From the NCBI GenBank assembly GCA_009886125.1, contig VFJK01000183.1, positions 1 to 36,261 of the forward strand: a stretch of 36,261 nt of DNA, in the 5' to 3' direction. The DNA is from Geobacter sp. (GTDB lineage: Bacteria > Desulfobacterota > Desulfuromonadia > Geobacterales > DSM-12255). The notes below the pieces were generated by a model that worked only from the letters and a program-made list of their open reading frames with translations, did no database searches and had not been told where the DNA came from. Every line of letters begins with the position of its first letter. Position 1 is the first letter of the stretch. Below, in pieces: positions 24,872 through 34,177 of the stretch. The translations under genes and the position numbers were made by a program.

Positions 24872-27391
24872 TCACTTTTTCCTTTTTGTTGTGAAACGGG
24901 TCGGATTGGCTGTCCAGGGATCGTCAGGCCATGGGTGCCGGGGGTAACGCCCTTTCAGCTCCTTTTTTACCTCCGGATAGACAGAGTCCCAGAAACTGCG
25001 CAGGTCCCGTGTCACCTGCATCGGCCTGCCTGCCGGTGACAGGAGGTGCAGCAAGACAGAATGCCTTCCCTTGGCGATTGTCGGAGTATCTGCCTGTCCG
25101 AAAAGTTCCTGCAGCTTGACTGCCATCACCGGTCCGCCTTCAGCAGTATAATCAAGTTTTACCCGTGATCCTGAAGGGGCCGCGATATGGGTCGGAGCTG
25201 CCTCTTCCAGCATCCTTTCCAGTTTCCATCCCACAAGACCTTTCAGAATCGGAAGAATATCATGAACACCACCCTTTACCGGACGGTCAAGGAGATCAAA
25301 GAGACGCGGAACCCACTCGATGGCCGATCCTGTCAAAGCAGGGACGGTAATATCAGGCCACTCCTGATCTGGAAAGAGCTCTCTCATAAGGAGCACTCTC
25401 GACTGATACTGAAGTGCTTCGGGAGAGAATGAGAACATATCGAGTGTCCCGTTTTTCTCGATATGATGCAGAAACGCCGCCTTGATATCGTCGGCTCCTG
25501 CCTTGTCAGGCCAGCTGCCGAGGAGAAGCGCGCCGAGGTACTCTTCTTCCCTGACGATAACCTTCTGTACCGATGTATCCCAGAGAACGGTGCGCTTTTT
25601 GTCTACATCGCCGGAAAAGAGGGTCCGGATATCTGCCAAAGCAATCTCTGCACCCAGAAAGATCCTCCCGTCACCGCTCTCCCCGCCGTCTAAATCAGCA
25701 ACGACAAGGAATTCAGGCGGGGAGAGGACACTGCTGCGATCAAGTACCCCTCCCCTGCCATTCGAAAGGAGATAACGGTTCGATCCAGGCTCTCTCTGCA
25801 TTGCTATCCTGTCCGGAAAAGCAGCTGCCAGGAGAGTTCCGGCACATCTTCGATCGGTTGGTGACCCTGAACTGCTGATCCCTGCGATTCGCCTGAGTTG
25901 AGAAGAGATACGGTCAACTGCTCTGAGAGCACCTTGATCGACAGAGTCGGTCGTATCAAGCCTGCCTGCTCTCCATCCGGCAACTGCATCCAGCCGACAG
26001 GTGAGGTCGAATGAGCGGAAGAGATTGCGGGACCTGTCTGACCGAAGAACATCCCGTTCCGAGAGGATGGCCGCACAATCTGCCGCGACATCGCCGATCC
26101 CGAGTTGGACACCGGTCACCAGCAATCTGGCAAGCCGCGGATGGAGAGGCAGTTCGGCCATCCGCCTCCCGACAGACGTTATCATCAGCTTTTCATCCAG
26201 CGCTCCAAGAGTCATGAGAAGCCGCCGTGCATCCGTTACGGCAGGAGCAGGAGGCGGGTCAAGCCAGCAGAGCGACAGCGGGTCACTGACCCCCCAAAGT
26301 GCCAGACTCAGCATAAGCTCTGACAGATCTGCAATCTGTATCTCGGGAGGGTTGAACGGGACCAGACCTGTCTGCTCGAATTCGCTCCAGAGTCGGTAGC
26401 AGACCCCGGGAGCCAGGCGCCCGGCACGACCGACCCGCTGCGCAGCAGATGCAGCAGAGATCCGCTCCGTGACAAGGCGGTTCAGAGACTTTGCCGGGTC
26501 AAAACGGAGCCTTCTGCAGTAACCGCTGTCGATGACAACGGTTATCCCTTCGATCGTCAGGCTTGTCTCGGCAATGTTGGTGGCAAGTACGACCTTCCTG
26601 ACGGAAGCAGGCCTGATGGCAGCCTCCTGCTCGCTGAAAGGGAGATCTCCGTAAAGAGCTGCCACTATGACACCCTTCGCTTCGGGTCGCTCCTTGAGCA
26701 GAGCAAGAGTACGGCGGATTTCACCTGCTCCGGGGAGAAAGACCAGGATGTCCCCCTGGCACTCCTTGATCGCTTTGCAGACGGCATCTGCAGTAGCGGA
26801 GGTGATGTCAGGCTTTCCAGCAGGGGAATAAACAATTTTGACCGGGAAAAGGGCTGACTCGCAGGTAATAACGGCTGCTATCGGGATGGCTCTCAGAATC
26901 GGGGCGGGGTCCAGAGTAGCCGACATGATGATGATTTTCAGATCGCTACGCAGGGACTTCTGGATATCAAGGCAGAGTGCCAGAGCTGTGTCGGTGTAAA
27001 GGCTTCTCTCATGGAACTCGTCGAAGATGACGATCCCGACACCTTCAAGAAGGGGATCTGTCTGCATCCTGCGGGTCAGGAGCCCTTCAGTGAGGATCTC
27101 CAGGCGTGTCTTCCCGGACACCTTGCGATCAAAACGGACCGCGTAACCGACCGTTCCACCGACAGCCTCACCCATTTCCGAGGATATCCAGCGGGCTGAA
27201 TTGATCGCGGCGAGACGCCTCGGCTCGAGCATTATGATTTTATTGTTCTGGAAAAGAGAGGATAGAAGTAAAGCAGGCGGGATCCGGGTCGTCTTGCCTG
27301 AACCCGGGGGAGCCTGGAGGACAACCGTAGAGGAGATCTCCAGTGAGCGGATCAGTTCGGGAATGACCTCATCTACCGGATAGCGGATCAT
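24872..27391 (-). CDS. hrpB: ATP-dependent RNA helicase HrpB
   Basis: An 839-residue DEAH/DExH-box helicase of the HrpB family. Visible motifs are Walker A APPGSGKTTRIP (about 34-45), DEFHERSL as motif II, MSATLDP as motif III, LATNIAETSLTIEG as motif V and QRVGRAGRLAPG as motif VI. The helicase-associated and HrpB C-terminal domains follow and end with a basic tail (TTKRKK). HrpB is widespread in proteobacteria, with an RNA-related role that is poorly defined. ATG start overlaps the HAD gene stop by 4 bases (27388-27391). It is the last gene of the lepA-lepB unit; only a weak hairpin follows. Confidence 0.95.
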   Translation of the reverse strand: MIRYPVDEVIPELIRSLEISSTVVLQAPPGSGKTTRIPPALLLSSLFQNNKIIMLEPRRLAAINSARWISSEMGEAVGGTVGYAVRFDRKVSGKTRLEILTEGLLTRRMQTDPLLEGVGIVIFDEFHERSLYTDTALALCLDIQKSLRSDLKIIIMSATLDPAPILRAIPIAAVITCESALFPVKIVYSPAGKPDITSATADAVCKAIKECQGDILVFLPGAGEIRRTLALLKERPEAKGVIVAALYGDLPFSEQEAAIRPASVRKVVLATNIAETSLTIEGITVVIDSGYCRRLRFDPAKSLNRLVTERISAASAAQRVGRAGRLAPGVCYRLWSEFEQTGLVPFNPPEIQIADLSELMLSLALWGVSDPLSLCWLDPPPAPAVTDARRLLMTLGALDEKLMITSVGRRMAELPLHPRLARLLVTGVQLGIGDVAADCAAILSERDVLRSDRSRNLFRSFDLTCRLDAVAGWRAGRLDTTDSVDQGALRAVDRISSQLRRIAGISSSGSPTDRRCAGTLLAAAFPDRIAMQREPGSNRYLLSNGRGGVLDRSSVLSPPEFLVVADLDGGESGDGRIFLGAEIALADIRTLFSGDVDKKRTVLWDTSVQKVIVREEEYLGALLLGSWPDKAGADDIKAAFLHHIEKNGTLDMFSFSPEALQYQSRVLLMRELFPDQEWPDITVPALTGSAIEWVPRLFDLLDRPVKGGVHDILPILKGLVGWKLERMLEEAAPTHIAAPSGSRVKLDYTAEGGPVMAVKLQELFGQADTPTIAKGRHSVLLHLLSPAGRPMQVTRDLRSFWDSVYPEVKKELKGRYPRHPWPDDPWTANPTRFTTKRKK

Positions 27392-28068
27392 GGTAAAAGC
27401 TGACGAAGATCCTCTAGAGTCAGAGATGCAAGCGAGTCCACGACCCTGTCAGCACTCTGCAGCTCTTCAGCCGGATAGCTGTTTGTAACGGACAGGACCT
27501 TGAGCCCGGCGCCCTTGGCAGAACTTATGCCTGACGGTGTATCCTCAATTGCAACCGAGGATGAAGGGGTGATCTGCTGTCCGGGGAAAAGCTGCTGCAG
27601 CCTCAGGATTGCCAGCGAATAACTTGCCGGGTCCGGCTTGCTGGCAATGACATCATCGGCAGTCACGACAGAGTCAAAAGCGTCCTGAATAGAGAGCATC
27701 AGGAGCAGAGGTTCGATATCCGATCTCAGCGCACCGCTGCATATAGCCAGAGGGATCTTCCCTGAAAGAGACCTGATCAGCTCCACAACGCCGGGATAAG
27801 AGCTCACACCCTCTGAAGCGACTTCCTGAAACAGGGTTGCCTTTTGGGAGACAAGATGAACAAGCTTCTTGTCATCCAGCTCCAGGCCGTTGCTTCTGAA
27901 CGCTTCCCTGAAGGCATCCCGGTCATCGAATCCCATGTATTTTTCTACATATTCGTCCCAGGAGAAACCCGCACCCAAAGACTCCAGGATCTTCTGAAAA
28001 GTTTTGTAGTGTAAAGGTTCAGTGTCTACAATAATACCGTCAAAATCAAAGACGACCGCCTTGAGCAT
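27388..28068 (-). CDS. HAD-superfamily phosphatase / beta-phosphoglucomutase-like
   Basis: A 226-residue HAD subfamily I hydrolase with a four-helix cap. Motif I is VVFDFDGIIVDTEP, with nucleophile Asp8 and acid/base Asp10. Motif II is CSGALRSD, motif III Lys is in ASKPDPASY, and motif IV is AIEDTPSG. It resembles the beta-phosphoglucomutase/CbbY/phosphoglycolate phosphatase group; the substrate cannot be decided. It overlaps hrpB by 4 bases at its end and begins 13 bases after the S1-domain gene, so it sits inside the same operon. Confidence 0.9.
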   Translation of the reverse strand: MLKAVVFDFDGIIVDTEPLHYKTFQKILESLGAGFSWDEYVEKYMGFDDRDAFREAFRSNGLELDDKKLVHLVSQKATLFQEVASEGVSSYPGVVELIRSLSGKIPLAICSGALRSDIEPLLLMLSIQDAFDSVVTADDVIASKPDPASYSLAILRLQQLFPGQQITPSSSVAIEDTPSGISSAKGAGLKVLSVTNSYPAEELQSADRVVDSLASLTLEDLRQLLP

Positions 28069-28081
28069 AGAGACTCCGGGG

Positions 28082-29281
28082 CTATTTGTTGAATTTCGCC
28101 TTCAGCAGGTCTGCAAAAGTTCCCATCGTGGCAGTGGTCTCAACCGACTGCTGACGGAACGATGCCAGATCAGCTTCAGCTTCGGCTGCAGCACGGACCG
28201 TTTCTGCGATCGCCAGCGATATACGCTTGTTTTCGCGGTCGATACCTTCGACAATCACCTCGACACTCTCTCCCTCTTTCAGGATCTCGCGCGGATGATT
28301 GATCCTTTTGCCTTTGCCGATTTTGGAAATATGCAGCAGTCCGTCTACTCCATCGGCAATGGTAACAAAAGCACCGAACTGTGCAAGTCTGGAGACAATA
28401 CCGGTATGAACAGATCCGATCGGCAGATTTTGAAGCATTGCATCCCACGGGTCCGGGAGGGTGTCTTTGAGACTGAACGAGAACTTGTCGTTCTCCCAAT
28501 CGATGGATTTAAGTACAACGTTGATCTCATCACCGACTGAAAGGATATCGGAAACATCCTTGACCCGTTTCCAGGCGATTTCTGAAACAGGAAGAAGCCC
28601 TTCGATGCCGCCTGCACGGACAAATGCACCGAACTTCTGTAGAGATGTCACCGTGGCAGGCAAGGTCATACCGATTGCCAGTGACTCTTTCAGCAGCTCT
28701 TTTTCCTGCTGCGCCGCTTCTTCGAGGATCGCACGGTGAGAGACGATCAGGTTACGTCCCCCTTCGGCATATTCGGTGATCATGAATTTGAGTTTCTTCC
28801 CTATAAAGACGGAACTGTCACTTACGCGACGGAGGGCCATCTGGGAAAATGGCGCAAAAGCCCGGTTCGAACCGATCTTCACTTCAAACCCGCCTTTCAC
28901 CTCCTTTTCGACAGTTCCTTCAACAGGTATACCTGCCCTCCAGGCATCTTCGATAAGTGAGCGGTCAGCAGCACCTATCCCGCCGATCTTCGTGGAGAAT
29001 CTGAGCTCCCCCTTTCCCCCGCCAATAAACCAGGCAGTCACTATATCCCCGGAAGAGACGACCAGATTACCGTCAGCATCGGAAAGCTCGCGCTTGTCCA
29101 GAACCCCTTCACCCTTCATACCGATATCAAGAAACACCCATTCGCCCGAGACATGAAGGACTTTTGCCTTAACCTGCTCACCCGGTTTGAGCTTTCCGGA
29201 GCCGGATTGGCTTGCAGCAAAAAGATCTGCAAAACTCTCTTCTTTCTCCTCGCCCGACTCATCATCAATAAACCTGACCAT
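28082..29281 (-). CDS. S1-domain RNA-binding protein (second S1 paralogue)
   Basis: A 399-residue protein built of four S1 (OB-fold) domains starting near residues 33, 118, 203 and 290. The last two are canonical (KFGAFVRAGGIEGLLPVSEI; QFGAFVTIADGVDGLLHISK). It is shorter than ribosomal S1 (rpsA, also in this window) and has no other domain. The N-terminus carries ESFADLFAASQ, very close to the E. coli S1 segment ESFAQLFEESL that docks on S2, and the C-terminus repeats it (TFADLLKAKFNK). It may therefore bind ribosomes or act as an S1-like translation or stress factor; that is inference. ATG start with AGGGG upstream. Confidence 0.85.
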   Translation of the reverse strand: MVRFIDDESGEEKEESFADLFAASQSGSGKLKPGEQVKAKVLHVSGEWVFLDIGMKGEGVLDKRELSDADGNLVVSSGDIVTAWFIGGGKGELRFSTKIGGIGAADRSLIEDAWRAGIPVEGTVEKEVKGGFEVKIGSNRAFAPFSQMALRRVSDSSVFIGKKLKFMITEYAEGGRNLIVSHRAILEEAAQQEKELLKESLAIGMTLPATVTSLQKFGAFVRAGGIEGLLPVSEIAWKRVKDVSDILSVGDEINVVLKSIDWENDKFSFSLKDTLPDPWDAMLQNLPIGSVHTGIVSRLAQFGAFVTIADGVDGLLHISKIGKGKRINHPREILKEGESVEVIVEGIDRENKRISLAIAETVRAAAEAEADLASFRQQSVETTATMGTFADLLKAKFNK

Positions 29282-29309
29282 AAAAACCCCTTTTATCCTG
29301 AAATATTAT

Positions 29310-30197
29310 CTACTTATCCATATCCTGTCTGAGCTCGTCATAAGCGACAAGCGCGGCAATAATCGGCGTTATTCTGCTGATAGTTTCACTGTAAACCTTC
29401 AAGTTTATATTGAATACTTCAGCCTTTGACCTCAGACCGTTGATGCTCCCTGCCAGTGCACCCTTTTCGGCACGTTCAGCCTCTTTACGGCTCACGAGTG
29501 ATTTGGTCTTCTGCCAGTATTCATCTGTAGTCCCGAGGTACTGCTGGAGACTCACCAGAAATGAGAGTGCAGAGGTAGAAAGCTCTGATGTTGCTGCCAG
29601 CCTTCCCTGAAGATCGAGCATATCTCTTGACAGCTGCTGATCAGCATAAAAAGTGAGTGACGCGATCTCCGCTTCCCTCCCCTTGCCTGCTCCGCCAAGC
29701 GCTTCGACACGTGAGACAAACTGTTGGGATGTCGAAAGATACTGCTTCACTGCTGCGGATGTCCCACTCAGAGAGAGGGCGAAATGGGAGATGAATTTGG
29801 AGAGTTGCCCGGCCTGACCGGCATACGGTATCGGCAGGAGCTTCGCGAATCCCGCAGCAAAAGAGCCGGCTTCAACATATTTCGAGTAGCCGGCTATAGC
29901 TCCACCCATCCACTTGACATACCCTTCGAATTCGAGCATGGTCTCGCGCTGGCCGGCAACTGATCGGGAAACATCTTTCAAGCGGTTGAAGCTTTTCTGA
30001 TTCAGACCTTCCAGGGTCAGCACCTTGTGCGTCGGCAACTCCTTGAGGCAGTCGAAGAGCGGCTTTTCTACCTGGACAGGAGTCTCCCTGATGAGGATCT
30101 GCTTTTCGGAAGGTGGTAGGGACAGAGATGTTTCGGCAGCCGGAACAGCGGCTGGAAGAGTCATTAATAATAAGGAAGCAAGCAAGTATCTGAACAT
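29310..30197 (-). CDS. Exported protein of unknown function
   Basis: A 295-residue protein that I do not recognise. Residues 1-20 are a clear Sec signal peptide (MFRYLLASLLLMTLPAAVPA, then AET). The mature part is largely helical with many Ser/Ala/Leu heptads (for example SKFISHFALSLSGTSAAVKQ and YSETISRITPIIAALVAYDE) and a single Cys (DCLKEL). A periplasmic, partly coiled-coil protein is likely. It begins 3 bases after the lepB stop and ends 28 bases ahead of the S1-domain gene, so it is cotranscribed with signal peptidase I. Codon use looks like its neighbours. Confidence 0.8.
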   Translation of the reverse strand: MFRYLLASLLLMTLPAAVPAAETSLSLPPSEKQILIRETPVQVEKPLFDCLKELPTHKVLTLEGLNQKSFNRLKDVSRSVAGQRETMLEFEGYVKWMGGAIAGYSKYVEAGSFAAGFAKLLPIPYAGQAGQLSKFISHFALSLSGTSAAVKQYLSTSQQFVSRVEALGGAGKGREAEIASLTFYADQQLSRDMLDLQGRLAATSELSTSALSFLVSLQQYLGTTDEYWQKTKSLVSRKEAERAEKGALAGSINGLRSKAEVFNINLKVYSETISRITPIIAALVAYDELRQDMDK

Positions 30198-30200
30198 TGT

Positions 30201-30854
30201 CTAGTTTATGAGTCTCCCGATATTTCTGAAACGGACTCTGAACTTATCACTGTCCCAGGACCAGTATTTGATGAATGCTTTGCCTTTGATTTTGGAACTT
30301 TTTACAAAACCCCAGAAACGGCTGTCATAAGAGCGGTCACGATTGTCGCCCATGACAAAGTAGGAGTCTGCGGGGACAGTAACCGGTCCGAAGGTATCCC
30401 GCGGGTTCTGGGCTTTCGGAATGACTTCCTGCTCTTTGTGTATCTCATACGGGTTCTCGAACGGTTTGCCGTTGACAAAAACCTTCTTCTCTTTACCTTC
30501 GACGACATCTCCCGGAAGGCCGACAACACGCTTGATGAAGTCTTTGCTGGCATCTTCAGGGTATTCGAATACAACGACATCACCGCGCCGTGGATCACGG
30601 ATTGTCAGGATCTTTGTATCGGTGAAAGGGATTTTCGTGCCGTAAAGAAACTTGGTCACCAGAAGGTGGTCACCGATAAGCAGGGTATCTTCCATGGATC
30701 CGGACGGAATCTTGAACGCCTGAACAACAAACGTCCTGATGACAAGCGCCAGAAGGATCGCAACAATTATCGACTCCGCATACTCACGGAGAATATGCTT
30801 TTTCCTGAACGGCTGCTCTTCTACAGAACCTGCCTTGATATTACTCTCTTCCAT
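30201..30854 (-). CDS. lepB: Signal peptidase I
   Basis: A 217-residue membrane-bound serine protease that removes Sec and Tat signal peptides. One N-terminal membrane segment (SIIVAILLALVIRTFVVQAF, about 28-47) is followed by the catalytic Ser53 in IPSGSMEDTL. The catalytic Lys108 is in DFIKRVVGLPGD, and GDNRDRSYDSRFWGFV is a conserved C-terminal box. ATG start with GAGG 5 bases upstream. It lies 15 bases after lepA, the conserved lepA-lepB pair. Confidence 0.97.
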   Translation of the reverse strand: MEESNIKAGSVEEQPFRKKHILREYAESIIVAILLALVIRTFVVQAFKIPSGSMEDTLLIGDHLLVTKFLYGTKIPFTDTKILTIRDPRRGDVVVFEYPEDASKDFIKRVVGLPGDVVEGKEKKVFVNGKPFENPYEIHKEQEVIPKAQNPRDTFGPVTVPADSYFVMGDNRDRSYDSRFWGFVKSSKIKGKAFIKYWSWDSDKFRVRFRNIGRLIN

Positions 30855-30869
30855 GAGAACCTCGGCTCA

Positions 30870-32681
30870 TTAATCTTCTATTTTAAGGATTGCCAGAAAT
30901 GCTTCCTGCGGCAGCTCCACGTTCCCCACATTTTTCATCCGCTTCTTCCCTTCTTTCTGCTTTTCGAGAAGCTTGCGCTTACGGCTGATATCTCCGCCAT
31001 AGCATTTTGCAAGGACATCCTTGCGAAGCGCCTTTACAGACTCCCGTGCAATCACCTTGTTTCCTATGGCTGCCTGAATGGCAACCTCGAACATCTGCCG
31101 GGGGATCAGCTCTTTCATCTTCTTAACCAGATCGCGGCCACGGTAGTATGCCTTGTCACGGTGGATAATGAGTGACAGCGCATCGACCGTTTCGTTGTTG
31201 ATCAGGATATTCATCCTGATCAGCTCGCTTTTGCGGAAGTCGAGATGTTCGTAATCCAGTGATGCATATCCTTTTGATATCGATTTCAGGCGATCATAGA
31301 AATCAAGGACGATCTCGTTCAGCGGGAGTTCATAAATGATCATGACGCGAGTCTGGGTAAGAAACTTTATCTCACGCTGGACGCCCCGCTTCTCTTCGCA
31401 GAGAGCAAGTACGGTCCCGATGTAGTCGTTCGGGACATGGATGTGGGCAAGAATGAACGGCTCTTCGATATAATCGATAAACTGCGGCTCAGGCATTCTG
31501 GCTGCACTCTCGATCTGGGTCATGGCCCCGTCAGTCCGGTGTATCCGGTAGACTACCGTAGGGGCGGTGGTGATCAGATCGAGATTGAACTCCCTCTCAA
31601 GCCTCTCCTGAATGATCTCCATATGAAGGAGCCCGAGGAAGCCGCATCTGAAACCGAATCCGAGCGCAATAGATGTCTCCGGCTCGTAAGAGAAGGACGA
31701 ATCGTTCAGCTTCAGCTTTGCCAGCGCATCCCGCAGCTGTTCATACTGGGAGGTATCTATCGGGTAAAGTCCCGAAAACACCATCGGCTTGACCTCTTTG
31801 AAGCCGGGAAACGCAGCTGCGCAGGGCTTTTTGCCCTGAATTGGGACGTGAGTGACCGTATCGCCGACCTTGGCATCGGCAACGTCCTTTATACCGGCGA
31901 TGACGAAACCTACTTCACCGGCTGAAAGAGATTTGACCTCGGTCATGACCGGAGAAAAAACGCCGACTTTCAGAGCTTCATAGCTGCTGTTCGTCGCCAT
32001 CAACTGAATCCTGTCACCTTTAGTCAGGATGCCGTCGAAGATCCTGACCAGGATAATGACCCCCTGATACTGGTCGTACCACGAGTCAAACAGCAGCGCT
32101 TTTAAAGGTGCAGCAGGATCACCCTTTGGGGCGGGGATCTTCGAAACGATCTCCTCAAGTATCTCATGGGTGCCGATGCCTTCTTTTGCACTCGCGAGGA
32201 CTGCACCATGTGCATCGATCCCGATGATATCCTCGATCTCCTGAATGACCCGCTCTGGCTCGGCAGCAGGAAGATCGATCTTATTGAGAACAGGAAAGAC
32301 CTCGAGATTGTTGTCAAGTGCAAGATAGACGTTCGCCAGGGTCTGTGCCTCGACCCCCTGTGAAGCATCGACGACAAGCAGACCACCCTCGCAGGCGGCA
32401 AGCGAGCGGGAGACCTCGTAGGTAAAATCGACATGACCCGGAGTATCTATGAGATTGAGTATGTAGGTCGTCCCGTTATTGGCGGTGTAATTGAGGCGGA
32501 CGGTCTGAGCTTTGATGGTGATACCGCGCTCACGCTCCAGATCCATCTTGTCCAGGAACTGATCCTGCTTCTCCCTGTCGGAAAGGGCGCCGGTATACTC
32601 CAGAAGACGATCTGCAAGTGTGGACTTGCCGTGGTCGATATGGGCGATAATGGAAAAATTGCGGATATTTTCGATGGACAT
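30870..32681 (-). CDS. lepA: Elongation factor 4 (LepA GTPase)
   Basis: A 603-residue translational GTPase that binds ribosomes. Motifs: G1 AHIDHGKST near residue 12, a G2 region with [11 protein letters not shown]3 DTPGHVDF and G4 NKIDLP. Domains II, III and V resemble EF-G, and the LepA-specific C-terminal domain follows ([20 protein letters not shown]). I choose ATG at 32681 ([18 protein letters not shown]), the normal LepA start, over an upstream TTG at 32729 that would add 16 non-conserved residues. The ribosome-binding site is weak (AAAGAG). First of a tight lepA-lepB-unknown-S1-HAD-hrpB run. Confidence 0.97.
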   Translation of the reverse strand: MSIENIRNFSIIAHIDHGKSTLADRLLEYTGALSDREKQDQFLDKMDLERERGITIKAQTVRLNYTANNGTTYILNLIDTPGHVDFTYEVSRSLAACEGGLLVVDASQGVEAQTLANVYLALDNNLEVFPVLNKIDLPAAEPERVIQEIEDIIGIDAHGAVLASAKEGIGTHEILEEIVSKIPAPKGDPAAPLKALLFDSWYDQYQGVIILVRIFDGILTKGDRIQLMATNSSYEALKVGVFSPVMTEVKSLSAGEVGFVIAGIKDVADAKVGDTVTHVPIQGKKPCAAAFPGFKEVKPMVFSGLYPIDTSQYEQLRDALAKLKLNDSSFSYEPETSIALGFGFRCGFLGLLHMEIIQERLEREFNLDLITTAPTVVYRIHRTDGAMTQIESAARMPEPQFIDYIEEPFILAHIHVPNDYIGTVLALCEEKRGVQREIKFLTQTRVMIIYELPLNEIVLDFYDRLKSISKGYASLDYEHLDFRKSELIRMNILINNETVDALSLIIHRDKAYYRGRDLVKKMKELIPRQMFEVAIQAAIGNKVIARESVKALRKDVLAKCYGGDISRKRKLLEKQKEGKKRMKNVGNVELPQEAFLAILKIED

Positions 32682-32790
32682 AGGCTCTTTACAAAACTGC
32701 GGCCGAGAAGTACAGCCAGTATATTTCAATTAATCGATGAAATATAGACCGACTACTGCCGTCTTGTAAAGGCAATTATGGAGGGAAGCA

Positions 32791-33543
32791 TCAAAGAAGG
32801 CCTATAAATCTGTGTGTCTGAGGAATGACCCTGACATCATCGACAAGAGCGGATGCGATCTCCTGAAGTTCAAGCAGCCCAAAAGAAGAGATATTCAGAG
32901 AAAGGTTTTCTGCAGTCTCCGGCTGAATTATAAAGGGGATATCAGAAGATACGCCGGCTATAATCTCAGCCGCACGCTGGATCTCCCAATGCTCGGTAGA
33001 GGAATTCACAACGATCTTTACGGAAACGTCGGTAGCTGCAGCAGTTTCAAGAAATTCGCGATGATCCTCCCATAAACCGGTCTCACCTGAGGAAGAAGGG
33101 AGTTTGATATCCATACTGACATGATCGATATCTTTTATGACCCTGGACAGGGCAAAATGAAGGACCCCATTGGTTTCCAGATGGATCGGAAGGATCTCGC
33201 GTAACTCCGGGAGCCAGCGATGAAGATGATCCACATGAAGAAGCGGTTCACCACCGGTTAGAGAGATTGAGTGATGGATAGACGGCCAACCTCTGCCCCA
33301 CCGGTGCAGAAGATTAAAGACTGCTGTCATGGGGACCGGATTCGCCAGCTCCTCAAAATCAAGACGACCCGGTGTCAGTTCGATCCGGCATTTTGAAGCG
33401 TCGTTTCCGCTATTTGTGTCACAGTAGTCACAGGAAAGATTGCACCCCATAAAGCGGATGAAAACCTGCCGGTGGCCGATCAGAACACCCTCCCCCTGAA
33501 TCGAGGAGAATATCTCGATCAAATCTGCTGCATCACTGCTCAT
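32791..33543 (-). CDS. queE: 7-carboxy-7-deazaguanine synthase
   Basis: A radical SAM enzyme of queuosine biosynthesis, converting 6-carboxytetrahydropterin to 7-carboxy-7-deazaguanine. In the 250-residue form starting at ATG 33543 the cluster cysteines are Cys34, Cys38 and Cys41 (FMGCNLSCDYCDT, the CxxxCxxC pattern). They are preceded by EIFSSIQGEGVLIG and followed by the glycine-rich SLTGGEPLLH. A TTG at 33561 with a better GGGAG ribosome-binding site is a real alternative and would add six residues. The gene overlaps the end of queD by 11 bases (29 with TTG), which suggests coupled translation. Confidence 0.93.
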   Translation of the reverse strand: MSSDAADLIEIFSSIQGEGVLIGHRQVFIRFMGCNLSCDYCDTNSGNDASKCRIELTPGRLDFEELANPVPMTAVFNLLHRWGRGWPSIHHSISLTGGEPLLHVDHLHRWLPELREILPIHLETNGVLHFALSRVIKDIDHVSMDIKLPSSSGETGLWEDHREFLETAAATDVSVKIVVNSSTEHWEIQRAAEIIAGVSSDIPFIIQPETAENLSLNISSFGLLELQEIASALVDDVRVIPQTHRFIGLL

Positions 33544-33904
33544 AGTAGCTTGCACAGGCAAAATCCGACTCCCAGACCGTTATCATATCCACTTTGACAT
33601 TCCCGTTATTCAGCCTGCTGTTCAACTCCTTATAGATATATCTGGATATGTTCTCCGAAGAAGGCGAGTCTCCCTTGAAACAGTCGAGTTCATTAAGATA
33701 CTTGTGATCAAGGGTAGCAAGAAGCTCTTTCGTCTCTGACTTGAGGATCTTGAAGTCGATACAAAGCCCTGCCTTGTCGAGCTCTTTTGCAGTCACCGAA
33801 ACCTCCACCCGCCAGTTGTGCCCGTGAAGATTTTCACACTCACCCTGATAATTGTTAAGATTGTGAGCTGCTGCGAAGGATGTGACAACTTTGAGTTTAT
33901 ACAT
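33533..33904 (-). CDS. queD: 6-carboxy-5,6,7,8-tetrahydropterin synthase
   Basis: A 123-residue member of the PTPS/QueD family, converting dihydroneopterin triphosphate to 6-carboxytetrahydropterin for queuosine. The zinc ligands His14 (SFAAAHNL), His27 and His29 (NLHGHNW) and the catalytic Cys23 (GECENLHGH) are all present. The C-terminal glutamate is in TVWESDFACASYYE. ATG start with AGGGA upstream. It precedes queE with overlap, so the pair supplies two successive steps of the pathway; queC and later genes are not in the window. Confidence 0.95.
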   Translation of the reverse strand: MYKLKVVTSFAAAHNLNNYQGECENLHGHNWRVEVSVTAKELDKAGLCIDFKILKSETKELLATLDHKYLNELDCFKGDSPSSENISRYIYKELNSRLNNGNVKVDMITVWESDFACASYYEQ

Positions 33905-34078
33905 GGATAGTCCCTTTTTGGATCAGAATTTGATTTTAAACTCTACCATGAAGCAAAAGAAAAAATCCACAGACAACTCGTCAGGAAGCTGGCCTGATAT
34001 ATTTTTGAGGACTCTAGGCGATTCAAAAAATCGAAAAAAAGCTCGAGTTATGACCCCTATTAGTGAAACGAATTCCAC

Positions 34079-34117
34079 AAAAACAAAGTGGGTTACAGCT
34101 TGGCAGCTGTAACCCAC
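34079..34117 (-). terminator. Intrinsic terminator downstream of the BIG2-repeat gene
   Basis: A perfect 13-bp stem, GTGGGTTACAGCT (34088-34100) with AGCTGTAACCCAC (34105-34117), and a TGGC loop. On the minus strand it is followed by CTTTGTTTTTG. It lies about 60 bases past the stop of the BIG2 gene and insulates queD-queE. The rest of 33905-34177 shows no gene; the 64-residue frame there has no ribosome-binding site or family resemblance. Confidence 0.8.
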
Positions 34118-34177
34118 AGGTTAATCGTGATCATGAATCACATGACCAGAAAATTCTGGAATACTGAGAACCTATGC

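Noticed and set aside
24857-24873. Hairpin GAAGG-N7-CCTTC just after hrpB as a terminator
   Set aside because: The stem is only 5 bp and no T run follows on the minus strand; too weak to call.
33923-34117. 64-residue frame on the minus strand between queD and the BIG2 gene
   Set aside because: No ribosome-binding site, no family resemblance, and it runs through the terminator stem at 34088-34117.
34146-34159. Inverted repeat CCAGAA-AA-TTCTGG
   Set aside because: Short and common by chance in AT-rich DNA; no promoter element is aligned with it.
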